Shown here one piece after another: positions 9,882 through 20,349 of a stretch of DNA of 64,000 bases (the first letter of the stretch is position 1; each line of letters opens with the position of its first letter). Below the pieces are notes generated by a model. That model made no database searches, was not told the origin of the DNA, and saw only the letters and a program-made list of their open reading frames with translations. The translations under genes and the position numbers were made by a program. Source of the DNA: Zizania palustris. Lineage: Eukaryota; Streptophyta; Magnoliopsida; Poales; Poaceae. Location of the stretch: the NCBI GenBank assembly GCA_019279435.1, contig JAAALK010000287.1, positions 64,049,144 through 64,113,143 on the forward strand, in the 5' to 3' direction.

Positions 9882-11929
9882 GCTGCTAGACTTTCCGGAG
9901 TTCTGGAAGAAGTAACTTCGGCGAAGGATGTGCTAATCGAAGAGTCGGAGCGAGAGGGAGTCTGAGGCTTGACATGCTTTTTCCCCTCCCCAGCACGAAG
10001 GCTAGAGGCTCGACTCCGGTGGAGGTAGCTCCTCCTTCGGCGGCTGTCCCTTTGACCGGAGCCACGTCGGCGTTTACGGCCCCTGCCACTGGAGCCGGGG
10101 CGTCCGGTGGGGCAGAGGTGTCCATCGGAGCAGCAACCTCAAAAGAGGCGGGAGCTTCGTTTGCAGTCGGGGCTTCGTCGCCCTTCGATATGCCTACAAC
10201 ATTGAGGTATTTGATGAGCATTCACGAGTAAGAACCGTTGCAGGAATTGACCAGATCAAAAGTTTTGAAGTATACCTTCGGAGGCACCTTGAGGTAAAAT
10301 GGTCGGGTCCTCTAGGACTTCGTACATCCGGAGGATCTCGTCGAGGTCGTCCCCCGAAGTTCTTTCTGGTGTGGTTGCCGCTGGAACTTCAACCTCCATT
10401 GTAATCACCCCAGCTACGGGTGAATTGGGGACAACTATCTCCAGCCTCGAGCTCACAGCAGCAGGCATTGGGGGGTGTGCCGTGTCTGCCTCCACAGGCT
10501 CTCGAGCAGAAGCTTCGGTTGGGGCCCCTACTTCGTCTTCATTGCCTTCTAGAAGATAGTTCTCAAAGTCCTTCGCTAGTTGGACGTCGGAGCCCTTGCT
10601 TCCGGAGCCTTTGCTCATGGAATCATCCGAAGCTGAGCTCCGAATGCCCAAGGACGAGGTAGATGAAGCCGGGGTCAGCTGAGGGGGGATTTTTGTTACT
10701 TTCTTCCCCTTCTTGATGGGGGTTTTGCTGGCCTTCTTCGAGGGCTCGGCAATGGCCTTCCTCTTTCGTGGGGCCGCTCCGGCCGGGTTGAAATCTGGTA
10801 GAGGAGGAGGTACCATTCTGAGGGCTTCCCACACCCTATTGGAGCGCTCCCAGATCCCTACCAGCTCCATCCTCTTTTGCCTTTCAGCCACCGTAGGGAC
10901 TCCGAGGACCCGTTCGGTGGCCTGTGTTATCTGCTCCGGGGCTAACGCCAGTGGAGCCTCTGTAAAGAGGTAACATATTATAAGTATGATATTTTTTCAT
11001 CTAACATGTTATTGCAGGAGAGTCGAAGTCTTACCTAGAGTTCGGAGCTCACCCTCCGAAGCGTGTTGAAACACTATCGGCCAGTCTGCCCCGAGAGGTA
11101 GAATTCGAAGAGTGATGAACTCTTCGGCAAGATCGCGCATGCTCATGCGACTGGCCACTGAACTCAATAGCCCTAGCCACGTTGACAGCAGGCTAGGGTT
11201 CGGGGTGACCTCCGCCTCCTTCCGAAACCAGATCTCTTGGAGGGCTCCAGCGAGGGGGGAGTCCTCTCCGGCTTCGGTGTAGAACCACCGAAGGATCCAG
11301 TTGGTATACCATCGGTCGTTGATGGCCTTCGCTGGAAAATATTGGGCGTGCTCCCTCCACAACTGAAAGTTAACGCTCCCGAAGGCTGTTATCACTTTAG
11401 TGTCTCCGGGGCCATCTTGTGGCTTTGGCTGGCAGATGGCTTCGTGGGTGGCGGCGAAGACCTCTGATCACCCTTCGCATCCTTCGGCTCGAAGAGCCCA
11501 CTCGAAGATGGCCAGCCGGGCGATAGCATTGGGAGAAAGCTGAGGCAAGGTAATGTGGAACATGTCCAATACCTCGGGTAAAAAGTTGATGGCAGGAAGC
11601 CCCAGGCCTTCTTCGAAGAAGGCCTCGAAGACCACGACCTCTACGCTCCGTGGCCGCGGAGTTGATTCTGGTCCGGGGACTCGAGTCCTCATTCCGGACC
11701 CCAGCTTCACTTCCACGGCCTCTTCGATAGACTCCACGGTGCTTAGGGATTGGCCGATGAGGAAACTTTGAGGGATCTTCTTCTTGGATGGCGGGCGGAG
11801 TTCCCGGGGGTTCTTGCGCCAGGCGTCTCCCAGAGCTCCCGCCATTGCTGCTACGGCTGAAGCCGCCCACGCTTGCCTCTGCGCCAAAGTGACCGCCGCC
11901 GTTGGCACGGTGTGGCTGGTCCTTGCCAT
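9882..11929 (-). pseudogene. Spliced antisense ORF with Transposase_28-like domain, disrupted
   Basis: Three exons read on the - strand. Exon 1 is 11929-11035; its domain near FEAFFEEGLGLPAINFLPEV resembles Pfam Transposase_28 (putative gypsy-type transposon). Intron 1 is 11034-10960 (75 bp, CTAG|GTAAGA to TTTACAG). Exon 2 is 10959-10276. Intron 2 is 10275-10194 (82 bp, GAAG|GTATAC to TTGTAG). Exon 3 is 10193-9882, cut by copia A. Both introns keep one reading frame across all exons. Exon 2 is basic, then Ser/Glu/Pro-rich. The damage is one in-frame TGA (11470-11468) and a likely frameshift near 9980. The preferred start is ATG 11929 (GCCATGGC context); an in-frame ATG at 11995 would add 22 residues. 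Function unknown; it is not a proven transposase. Confidence 0.72.
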
Positions 11930-12025
11930 GGCTTGGTTGCTCAGGAAGTTGAGAGAGTTGGAGGATGAAGAAAGTAAGTTTTGAATGTTAGGCACGGTAA
12001 AAGGCTCTTGGTAAAATCTGATCCC

Positions 12026-12033
12026 CTTTTATA
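12026..12033 (-). promoter_or_regulatory. TATA box for the antisense ORF
   Basis: TATAAAAG on the - strand, 104 bases upstream of the ATG at 11929. Transcription would start near 12000 and give a leader of about 70 bases. It implies a promoter independent of the LTR. Confidence 0.6.
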
Positions 12034-12424
12034 ACCTTCCGCTAGTTGTTGCGCTTCGATTACATTCACGCTGTAGGTTCGACTTCCGTCGCCGGCAGGT
12101 GGGTCTAGGAAGCGAAACAGTGTGAGTCCGCCGTAAATTTCGACCGTTACCTTTTGAGAGCGTAACAGCTACTTGTATAGTAACGGTTCAAAGTAAACGA
12201 CTCTTCACGGCGTTTGGATTTCGTAACGGTTCTCTTTCCCACGAAGCGTTCATACGGCGGTTGTGGGCTCGAAGACGTAGTCCGAATGCTTCGGGGTCAA
12301 AGACCCTTCGAATGACTATAATATGTTCAAACTCCTCTAAGTCTCAGAATATGAAAATGTTCCTTGCGTATACTGCTTCCCTTCTATACAGGTCAAGTTC
12401 AGAGAAGCGTATTCGAGGGGCTAC

Positions 12425-12920
12425 TGTTGGGGGAAAATGCTTCACTTTCAGGACTTAGAGACTAACAGTCCAAAATAATTTATCAGCTTCGGAGCTGATG
12501 GGTCTATACACGAAGACGGAGGAGTCGTTAAGCCGAAGGGTGCTCCGACTTACGATCCGAAGGAACCCTCCGCAAGATATGAAGCTCCGGAGCAAGACAG
12601 CAAGATTGATAAGACGTTTGACTTATCTACTTACTTTGGATAGATTTTTACCATTTAAACCCTATTCAGGGTATCGAATAGTTTCCACTATGTCGGTTGT
12701 AATTGAGGGGTAAATAGGTCTTTTCCTTAGACTTTTTTGCCTATAAATACCCCCCTTTTACCCTGTAAGGGGCATCGAATACTCAGCTATTCAATACACA
12801 TGTTCGGACCACTTAAGCTATTATCCAATTGGGAGGCTTGAGATAGTCCTTAAACACGAACTCACTATTTGTCTGTTCTTAATCTTAGAGAACCTGTTAG
12901 CGTAATCTTTTACGTCAACA
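12425..12920 (+). repeat. 3' LTR of the gypsy remnant (496 bp)
   Basis: Begins TGTTGGGGG and ends CGTCAACA, so the ends are inverted (TGTTG/CAACA). TATAAAT at 12742-12748 fits a + strand promoter. Several CTTCGG/CCGAAG motifs lie in the U3 part. Confidence 0.82.
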
Positions 12921-13902
12921 GATACCAAGAACGCAATCTAAGAATACACTTCGAACTGAACATAAGGTTATTATTTCTCTCGGAAGCCTAAACTAGTAGG
13001 AACTCAAGCTCCATCTTTGAGTTAACCATTCGAAGCTATTTGAATCTGGACTCATAATTTTTGGGTTAGAAAAAGAAGTTTTAGAAGGATGATGATATGA
13101 GAACTGGACAGGTACGATGATACGATAGAACTGGACAGGTACCTCGCATAGCCATAGCCCCTGTCGTGGCGTCGCCCGAACCCGCAAACGGTATCATGGG
13201 CCGGTGGGGCCGAGGGGGTAGGTGAGCAGCCTCAGCCCTCAAGGCGTATGCGGCGTTGCGGCTACCTTTCCGTCCAAATCTGCGGGGTGAGGCCGCCCCA
13301 CCGAAAAGTGGCGCAACCAACAAGCCTCGTGGCCACGTGCCGACTGCCCTTGCGCCCCGCGACCCACGTGCCTCAGCTCGGCCATTACACGATCCTTTGC
13401 CTGCGCGCATGACCCGTTACCAGCAGCTTAGTTGGAGCAGCAATTATTTACTTCTGTGTTACCTAATACTGCAATACCATAATACTGTTTAAATCTATTA
13501 TATTATAAAATATTACATAATATATTTTCTGACGGTGCATTGTCTTTTGTATTTCTTTTATTTGTTGTCTTAGGGCTTTTCTTACTCTTGCATTATCTTT
13601 GCATTTTTTCTTCCTTCTTCGTCACCCAAGCACAAAAAAACTACTGCAACTCAGCATAAAGGCTCCGTGGGTTGCGGTAGTAACCAGTTTGGTAGAAAAA
13701 GAATCTTAAATACAATTGTACTAGACCCTATTTAATAGAAAAAGATGCATATTTAATATGAGTAAATAATGAAATATATATACCAATTAATCATTCTTTG
13801 TATCTAAAATTATATAAAAACGTCTTATTGTTTTGAAACCGGAGGGATTACTTAGAAAAAATTAATTAATATATGTATATTTTCTACCTTGCATATATTA
13901 AA
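12921..13902. other. Intergenic stretch without a recognised gene
   Basis: Bases 13091-13142 hold a tandem duplication of about 26 bp ending in ACTGGACAGGTAC. Bases 13143-13420 are GC-rich, unlike the AT-rich flanks, and have no protein I recognise. Around 13835-13850 the motif CGGAGGGA resembles one end of a Stowaway MITE, but no partner end was found. Confidence 0.5.
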
Positions 13903-14545
13903 GGAAAAGTCTAAATTACACCCCGAAGTATCGCTAAATTCTGAATAACCCGTATAGAATTTTAGGGTCTAAAAAATACTCACGTTATTAAAAATTAGTT
14001 CAATCTACAACTTTTAAAGGGTGGTTTTGCTGACGCAACCAAACAGTGGGCGGTTTTGTAAACGTGGTAGATGACGTGGCGCTGGTGATATAGCATATCA
14101 ATAAAAAGTCTGAATTACACCCTTAAACTTTGCCTAAAATCTAAATAACGCCTAAACAAATAAAAATATTTAAAAATAGATTCTAAATTTTTAATAATTT
14201 TTTTTATTTTCTGAAAATCCAGAATAGTGCTAAAACCTTTAAAAATTCATAACTAATTCATTTTAACTCTAAGTTTGACTATTCAAATTGCATATTTTTT
14301 AGAAAATGTGATATACATAATAAAATAATTTCATACATAGTATGAGTGATATTATATATTATTTATAATTAATTGCGCCACATCATTTGTCACGTCAATA
14401 AAATCACCCACGGTTTTGCCATGTTAGCAAAACTACACTTCAAAATTGTAGATTGAGCTAACTTTTAATACCGTGGGTATTTTTCAAACGATAAAATTCT
14501 TTAGGGTCATTCAACGATATTTTTGCGTGTAATTCATACTTTTCC
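13903..14545. mobile_element. Mutator-type MITE (643 bp) with long terminal inverted repeats
   Basis: It starts GGAAAAGT and ends ACTTTTCC. The left arm (13903-14082) and right arm (14375-14545) are imperfect inverted repeats of about 170-180 bp. A perfect 9-bp target duplication, TATATTAAA, flanks it (13894-13902 and 14546-14554). Long TIRs plus a 9-bp TSD are diagnostic of Mutator-like elements. No transposase is encoded, so it is non-autonomous. Confidence 0.88.
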
Positions 14546-14554
14546 TATATTAAA

Positions 14555-15771
14555 TATAGTTATATTATACTTGTAGCTAATGAGTATATATTTATAGAAG
14601 GCTATATAAGGTCTCCTTTGGATATGACAATCGTTTTGGTTTTTGTCTATAATCACTAGAATTACATTGAAACGGTGTTTTTTGAAGTGTTTTGAATTAA
14701 AAATGGTTTTCTTTTTTATACTAGAATGGAGAATTACCTAAAATGGTGTTTTACACCAATTCTCCTTTATTTAAGGAGAATCTGGATCTGTAGCCAAATG
14801 ATTTCATACGTGATTTTGATTCAGGTATCAGAAACATTTTTTAAACGGAATCTATATCCAAAACGTTTATCTGATAATCTAAATCCGTATCGAACGCGCA
14901 CATTGTAATCTTGAAAATATCAATATCATGAAATTATGACAAGTAACTAAACAGCCCGGTGGTCTTTGAGTTACATTTGCCAATTGCCAACCTGGAATCC
15001 TCCTCCTTTTGCACTCTTTTACTCTTCCGGTTAGAATGGCCGTGCCAACAAGATTTTTACGCTACTATTTTTTTAATCTTCCGGCCATGACAACCTGAAA
15101 TCCTCCTCGTATTTTGCTACTCTTCTATGGGATAGATTCGGATTAGAAACGAATCTAGGTAATACTATTTATAACATTTTATTTCGAATACGAATACGGA
15201 TTCGGATATTTTCGAATACGAATACAGATTCAGATATTTTTGAATACGAATACAAAATAAATATTTCAAATACGAATAGATATTTGGATGTTTACTCGGT
15301 TTAACTCAAAATGTTGATTGGTTCACAAAATTTCCAAAAGTTCAAAGTGTCCAATATACCAAATTAGAATAATAATTATAATAATTAATAATAAGTAATG
15401 ATATACAATAAACTATACACAAACTAAGTTTTTAAATAACGCCAACTAAAATTCAATATGATAACTTTTTTAAAACATTTTCAAAATTTTATCATAGTAT
15501 ATATGTATAATATTATAACACCACCACGAGACTTGTATTTTCAGACTTTATTTGATTTTTTAGAATTAAAAAACCCTTAAGTTCCACATTACCGATGAGT
15601 GTCGTAATATAGATTTTTAAAATTTCTTTAAATTTAGTGGATAAGAACTAAAAATGGACACAAAATAGTGAATATGATTTTTCTATAAATTTTAGTACAT
15701 TATTCTAGGTACTTGCATTCAAATTTCACATATTTCAATTTAAATCCTAGAAACACAATTAATGAGTTAAA
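14555..15771. other. AT-rich intergenic stretch without a gene
   Basis: No coding potential seen. Bases 15181-15290 hold a degenerate tandem repeat (separate entry). Confidence 0.6.
15181..15290. repeat. Degenerate tandem repeat, about 27-bp unit, 4 copies
   Basis: Four successive units follow the pattern TTTCGAATACGAATACGGA plus TTCGGATA-like tail, with growing divergence to the right. Confidence 0.65.
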
Positions 15772-15871
15772 NNNNNNNNNNNNNNNNNNNNNNNNNNNNN
15801 NNNNNNNNNNNNNNNNNNNNNNNNNNNNNNNNNNNNNNNNNNNNNNNNNNNNNNNNNNNNNNNNNNNNNNN
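15772..15871. other. Assembly gap (100 N)
   Basis: Exactly 100 N, the usual placeholder for a gap of unknown size. Sequence on its right is LTR-like and GC-rich, so a repeat probably caused the gap. Confidence 0.98.
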
Positions 15872-16049
15872 CGTCAGTGACCCCTCTCTCTCGCGTGCGC
15901 CGACAACCCGACCCCACCAGTCGGCGCCAACCGAACCCCTCTTTCCCGACCCCACCCGTCAGTCGCCACCCCGTTCGCTCGCGCTCGTTGACATGTGGCC
16001 CCCGTCTGTCAGATCCTTCATCTTCGTGAGATCCGCCCCCCAAATCCCC
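15872..16049 (+). repeat. Fragment of a long gypsy LTR adjacent to gypsy 1
   Basis: The sequence resembles the inside of the gypsy 1 LTR at about 16375-16560: shared runs include GTCGGCGCC, the CCCGTCAG..CGCCACCCC block and GTGGCCCCCG. Gypsy 1 therefore appears to have inserted into a related LTR. Confidence 0.65.
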
Positions 16050-16780
16050 TGTAACACCCCAAATTTTCAAACAATAAATATATTATAAAATTCAATTTCT
16101 GGGAATTATTATTTCAGAAAATACTTTTAAATCCCTTTTATACCCTTTTGAACTACAACATAGAGTAGATGACCAAATCAGGAGGTGAAACTTTTTGTAT
16201 ATGATCCTAAGACCAAAATATAATTTTGAGAATTTTTATAAATTTTTACCAGCCTTGGAAGTAGCCCTAATCTTTTAATCTATTTTCTGGAATTATTTTT
16301 ATTCAGAAAAGTATTAGAACAGTAATGGGCTCCTCTCCCTCCCTTCTCTCTCTCCCGGCCGGCCCAGCCCGTTACCGCGCTCGCCTCTGGCTGTCAACTC
16401 GGTCCCACCTGTCGGCGCCGAATCCCTTCCCCCGCGCGCGAACCCGACACCCCGGCCCCACTCGTCAGACGCCACCCCCGCCCGCTCGCGCTCACTGGCT
16501 TGTGGCCCCCGCTCGTCAGAATCGTCTTCAACCCCGCGCCGCCCCCCCCCCCTAATCCCGCCGGCGAAGACTTCGCCTCGGATCCCCTCGCCGGTTCCCC
16601 CTTCCGTTAAACCGAGCCCGTCATTAACTTCCCCGATCCCCGCCGGTCATTTAAGCACGTTAATGCGCGCGTTTAAGCCCCTGGACCGCCCTCACGCGCA
16701 CGGTTGCGCCATCGCCGGCGAGTTAAAGCCCTCCTCGGCTTTCCTTGCATGCGGTGCCCGTTAACCCTCGCCGATGCCTC

Positions 16781-17088
16781 TATTTAAGCACCTGGCCTCC
16801 ACCGCGTTCTACCCCCACGACAATTCACGGCGAGAACGAACAGAGCGCCCCCTCTTCGGTTTTTAACACCTCACCGCCGCTCCTACTCCAGTCGCCCCTC
16901 GCCGTCGCTAGCGACCTCCTCCGCCCTAGCCAACCCCACCGTCATCACCGCAAGGACGCCACCGACCCCGACCACCCCTCCGCCATCCACGAGCCTCGCC
17001 GGAACACCGTCGTCGACAAGGACCCGAGACCACCTCACCGTCTACCCCGTCGCCGGCCACGCCCCGTCATCCCCGAACCACCGCCGAG
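16781..17088 (+). promoter_or_regulatory. LTR promoter and AUG-free leader exon 1 of gypsy 1
   Basis: A TATA-like TATTTAA lies at 16781-16787. The following GC-rich 300 bases contain no ATG. They end at CCGAG|GTACCT, a 5' splice site at 17089. The TATA-to-donor distance is 308 bases, the same as in both LTRs of gypsy 2. Confidence 0.55.
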
Positions 17089-18066
17089 GTACCTTCGTGA
17101 CCCCCTCGTTGCCCTCTTTCCATTTTAGGACCTAGCATCGACCGCCATCGACCGCCGTGACCGCTGGCCCGCTCGCCGTCGTCGGAGAAGACGACCGGCA
17201 CGGGTCGAGTACCCGTGCCGTGTCGGATTCGATCCACGCCGTGCGATCCAGATCTAACGGCCCGGATTTAATCCCTCGTGCGATTTAATCGGCGCCGTCG
17301 GATCTGAGTGAAGCGGTACGGTGCGATCCCGTGCGTCCATTTGTTTTAAAACCCCGCGTTTAATCTCGTGCGTCCACGTGGTACCGGTTCGCACGTTTTA
17401 ATCCTGGCCGTCCGTAGCCACTTACGCGTCCCGCCTCGCCCTCGCGCGTCGGATCTGGATCCGACGGTCCAGATCGACCCGGCGCACGCGCACAGTGCGC
17501 GGGTTCACCGTGGGCCTGGCTCACCGTGGACCCGAGGGGTTTAAAATTTGAAAATAAATTCCAGAAATGCTTTTAAACTTGTAAAATTCATATCTATTGC
17601 ATTTGGACTCTAAAAATTGCCATTCCAATTTTAGAAAATTCATAAAATTATTCTCTACATGTTTAAGCAATAAAAACAGTAGGTTTATTTGGACATTTTC
17701 ATGTTTATTCAAATAATTATTCAAAAGCCTTTAGGATTAAAATATGGATTAAAATATTTAAACTTCAGAAAAATTATTATTAATTTCCTTTCTGTTCATT
17801 CACTCAAAACCACCCAATTTGACATGAACTTTTCAGTTCACACTTATTTAAGGATTTAATATGACCTTAATCCCATTTAAACATTTGTTTTCTAAAAAGG
17901 ACAACCCTTCATTTTAATCCCTTTAAAATTATTTATAAAATTCAGAACCTTAACCTTTGAGTTCATTTATTTTTAATCAAACCAACTTTGACTTATATGC
18001 TTGCAATGTAATGTTATATGGTTTGATTGAATGTGGTACTCTTTTTATTTACTTTATATTAAAAAG

Positions 18067-18132
18067 ACTACGACGTCGCCGAGGAGCCGGAGTACTTCCC
18101 CGAAGTCCCTCCCTCTCCCTTTGCTGAACAAG
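18067..18132 (+). other. Conserved 66-base LTR cassette, candidate leader exon 2
   Basis: Preceded by AAAAAG and followed by CAAG|GCAAGTCA, the consensus of a GC-type donor. One frame reads an acidic, Pro-rich peptide with EEPEYFPEVPPSPFA. The same cassette is in the gypsy 2 LTRs with silent and conservative changes. It has no ATG. Confidence 0.5.
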
Positions 18133-18473
18133 GCAAGTCACCAAACAATTCTTTTGAGCATATTGAACCCATGTCTGAATTGACTATCGCTAAAACACAT
18201 AGGTTATGTATATGCATTAGTCAAATGAACCCTTACATTATATTTATTTAGGATCCCCCGACCTTGATGTGCAACCCAAGCCATGCTATCTCGCCTAACC
18301 TCCTTGTCACCATATGATCAATGATATTAGCTAGTGTCCAATGTATTGGCACGGCCGCTATAGGATAAAAATGAGTCGTAGTGAAATGGTTCTGTTATAT
18401 GATCCCGTTACTTCTTATCTTTGGAAATTCTGTTGGTGATGAGTCATGGTTGTGAGTGTATGCATGGTGGGTT

Positions 18474-18510
18474 CCGGGTGCAAGCTAGGGCATTGGTCAG
18501 TCGCACCCGG
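18474..18510 (+). other. Conserved hairpin in the gypsy 1 LTR
   Basis: CCGGGTGC (18474-18481) pairs with GCACCCGG (18503-18510) across a 21-base loop. The stem, part of the loop and the flank GGCACTATAAGGACCGG recur in gypsy 2. Confidence 0.6.
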
Positions 18511-19433
18511 GGCACTATAAGGACCGGTCTGAGGGATCCGTTGCAATACACTTACGTACTAACCACAAGTCTAGTGGGTAAGTCCTAACTAAGGTATGGG
18601 TTGTTCCAAACCGAGGCCACCACTTGGAGATGGGTCAAGTTGCACCTGCGGGTGACTTGTACCAATGTGGCGCAAAAGGGGGTGCGACGTTAGCCGGGAT
18701 GCGGCCCGGCGCGCCGGCGAAACCTAGAGCGGGTGGTTATCGCTTGGAACATCTCATATTGAGGTTTTGGCACGAGTTCCCGTGTAATGGGTCATCTCAT
18801 TGAGATGAGTGCGTGCCTTGTGGGTACAGTAGTACATCTCTGATCAGAGTCTTAAATCTTTTCGAAAAGCCGAGCCCACGGTCAAGGGCGGGTTGCGTGA
18901 CATCCCCCAGTTAGTTTACTTGAATATGGATGTGCATGTTGTTTGTCATGTAAGGACCGTTGTGCGAGGAGGTAAAACGTACTCCTCGAGTTAGTTGATG
19001 TTGATGATGCTCATGTTTACTTTCCGCATGATTAAAATATGATTACACTAAATGCCATAACTGCAACTGCTTTATTCCACATTGTTAGCCTTTATCCTTC
19101 CTTGTTTATTATCCTGCATTATTATTTGCATTTGCGGTGGCTTGTGAGTACTCTTTGTACTCATACCCGTTGGACCCCACAGAGGATGCTTATCTCGAAG
19201 ACGGTCTGGAGTAGCGACCCAGTCAAGAAGAAAAATCCTGAAGAAGAAGTTCGTCATGCCGTTTTCTAATTATTCTACTCTACTGTTTTATTAAAACAAT
19301 GTTGTAATAAATATGGTCTGCGTACCATGAATTTTACCGTATGTACGTTGTCGCATGATGAACCTCTTGTATTATTGTTTTTCTATGGAAATTCAATAAT
19401 GTCTCGATTTTGATAAATCGGGGCGTGACAAGA

Positions 19434-19445
19434 TGGTATCAGAGC
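19434..19445 (+). promoter_or_regulatory. Primer binding site of gypsy 1
   Basis: TGGTATCAGAGC, complementary to initiator methionine tRNA, three bases after the 5' LTR. Confidence 0.93.
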
Positions 19446-19569
19446 CGACTTGACTGTAGGAAGCCAAACAGACCCGCCTAGCCATTAAGCCATAGGAAAT
19501 TATTTCTTGAAAATCTACTTCATAAACTTTGTTCCTCTCCTCACTTTTATTCAACTTGCTGTTTTGTAG

Positions 19570-20349
19570 ATGCCAGTCTACCAAGTTCACAGTTACTGCC
19601 GCCACTATGAGGGCTTCGTCCGGGAGCTCCGCATGATGCTCACCTTCCTCGGGTTCCTCTTCGAACCCGAATTTCAAGGAGTCTACCCCGACGAGTTCGC
19701 CGGGCCTTGCGACGTCTCCCTCACCGTCCATGGCTCCGGAGAACATCTGCCGCCCTACACCACCGCACTTGGAGGCCCGACTTTCGACGTCGCGTGCCAA
19801 CGAGTCGCCCTCCAGGCCCTCATGGAGCTGAGGATGATCTACGGCGATCGTCTTCAGAACTCATCCTTCCGGCTTGTGCCGAAGCGTACTCCCGGAGCCC
19901 ACCGTAGTATCTACCTCGGAGTTCACTCCGTGCGTGATCCGGTCATGGCTCGGCAGTCGCGTCTTCTGCAGGCCATGGATGATCTCCACACCGAGGCGGT
20001 GCTCGACGCCGACGAGCACCATGAGGCGGTTGCGTTTCTTCGTGAAGAAACGAAGAACCTGATCCAGCAGAACGGCGAGCTGCAGCGCAAGATCATGCAG
20101 CTGCAGAAGGACATCGCGGAGATGGTTCCTCTTCTTCCAAGGAAGAAGAAGCCTATCCGTGAGCCCCTCCCTCGCCCCAAGAGGATCCCGCCACGACCCT
20201 CTCCCGCCAGGCCTTCCACCAGCGCCCCTACACCACGCCCCGGCCTCGTCTCCGACTCCATCATCGAGAATTTTCTCGAGCCCACCATCTCTCTGGAGCC
20301 GCGCGCCCGTGGTTCCGAGAGCACGGAGACCGCCTCCGGTGGCGAGTAG
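19570..20349 (+). CDS. ORF0 of gypsy 1, 259 aa, unknown function
   Basis: A complete ORF between the primer site and gag. The N-terminal 120 residues form a compact region (FVRELRMMLTFLGFLFEPEF, then GGPTFDVACQRVALQALMELR). A likely coiled coil follows (about 135-195, LLQAMDDLHTEAVLDA to QRKIMQLQKDIAEM), then a basic stretch (RKKKPIREPLPRPKR) and a Pro/Ser-rich tail. It is clearly homologous to the ORF at 48572-49384 in gypsy 2, so selection has kept it. The ATG directly follows TTGCTGTTTTGTAG, a strong 3' splice site. I do not recognise any enzymatic motif. A nucleic-acid-binding or structural role is a guess. Confidence 0.88.
   Translation: MPVYQVHSYCRHYEGFVRELRMMLTFLGFLFEPEFQGVYPDEFAGPCDVSLTVHGSGEHLPPYTTALGGPTFDVACQRVALQALMELRMIYGDRLQNSSFRLVPKRTPGAHRSIYLGVHSVRDPVMARQSRLLQAMDDLHTEAVLDADEHHEAVAFLREETKNLIQQNGELQRKIMQLQKDIAEMVPLLPRKKKPIREPLPRPKRIPPRPSPARPSTSAPTPRPGLVSDSIIENFLEPTISLEPRARGSESTETASGGE

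Larger units (their letters stand above)
9882..12920 (+). mobile_element. Remnant of a Ty3/gypsy element (Tat-lineage-like), 3' part only
   Basis: The sense-strand signals are a polypurine stretch (GAGGGGCTAC, 12415-12424) and a 496-bp LTR (12425-12920). Between the copia A junction and this LTR lies a gene on the opposite strand. Antisense extra ORFs between pol and the 3' LTR are known in plant Tat-lineage elements. Gag and pol of this element are not in the window. They may lie upstream of copia A. Confidence 0.72.
16050..19430 (+). repeat. 5' LTR of gypsy 1 (3381 bp)
   Basis: Begins TGTAACACCCC and ends GGGGCGTGACA, which are inverted ends. The first 180 bases are repeated after the polypurine tract at 25056. 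It is very long for an LTR and holds a promoter, a conserved coding-like cassette and a conserved hairpin block (separate entries). Confidence 0.94.

Noticed and set aside
12425..12920. Reading this LTR as the 5' LTR of a - strand element that encodes the gene at 9882-11929
   Set aside because: The TATA position, the adjacent polypurine stretch at 12415-12424 and the absence of a primer site next to it support a + strand 3' LTR. The gene is therefore antisense.
15759..16070. 103-codon - strand frame across the gap
   Set aside because: It runs through the 100 N and is an artefact.
18067..19570. In-frame fusion of the LTR cassette to ORF0
   Set aside because: With the donor at 18132 and acceptor at 19569 the cassette frame would enter ORF0 one base out of phase and meet a stop, so a fusion protein is not supported.
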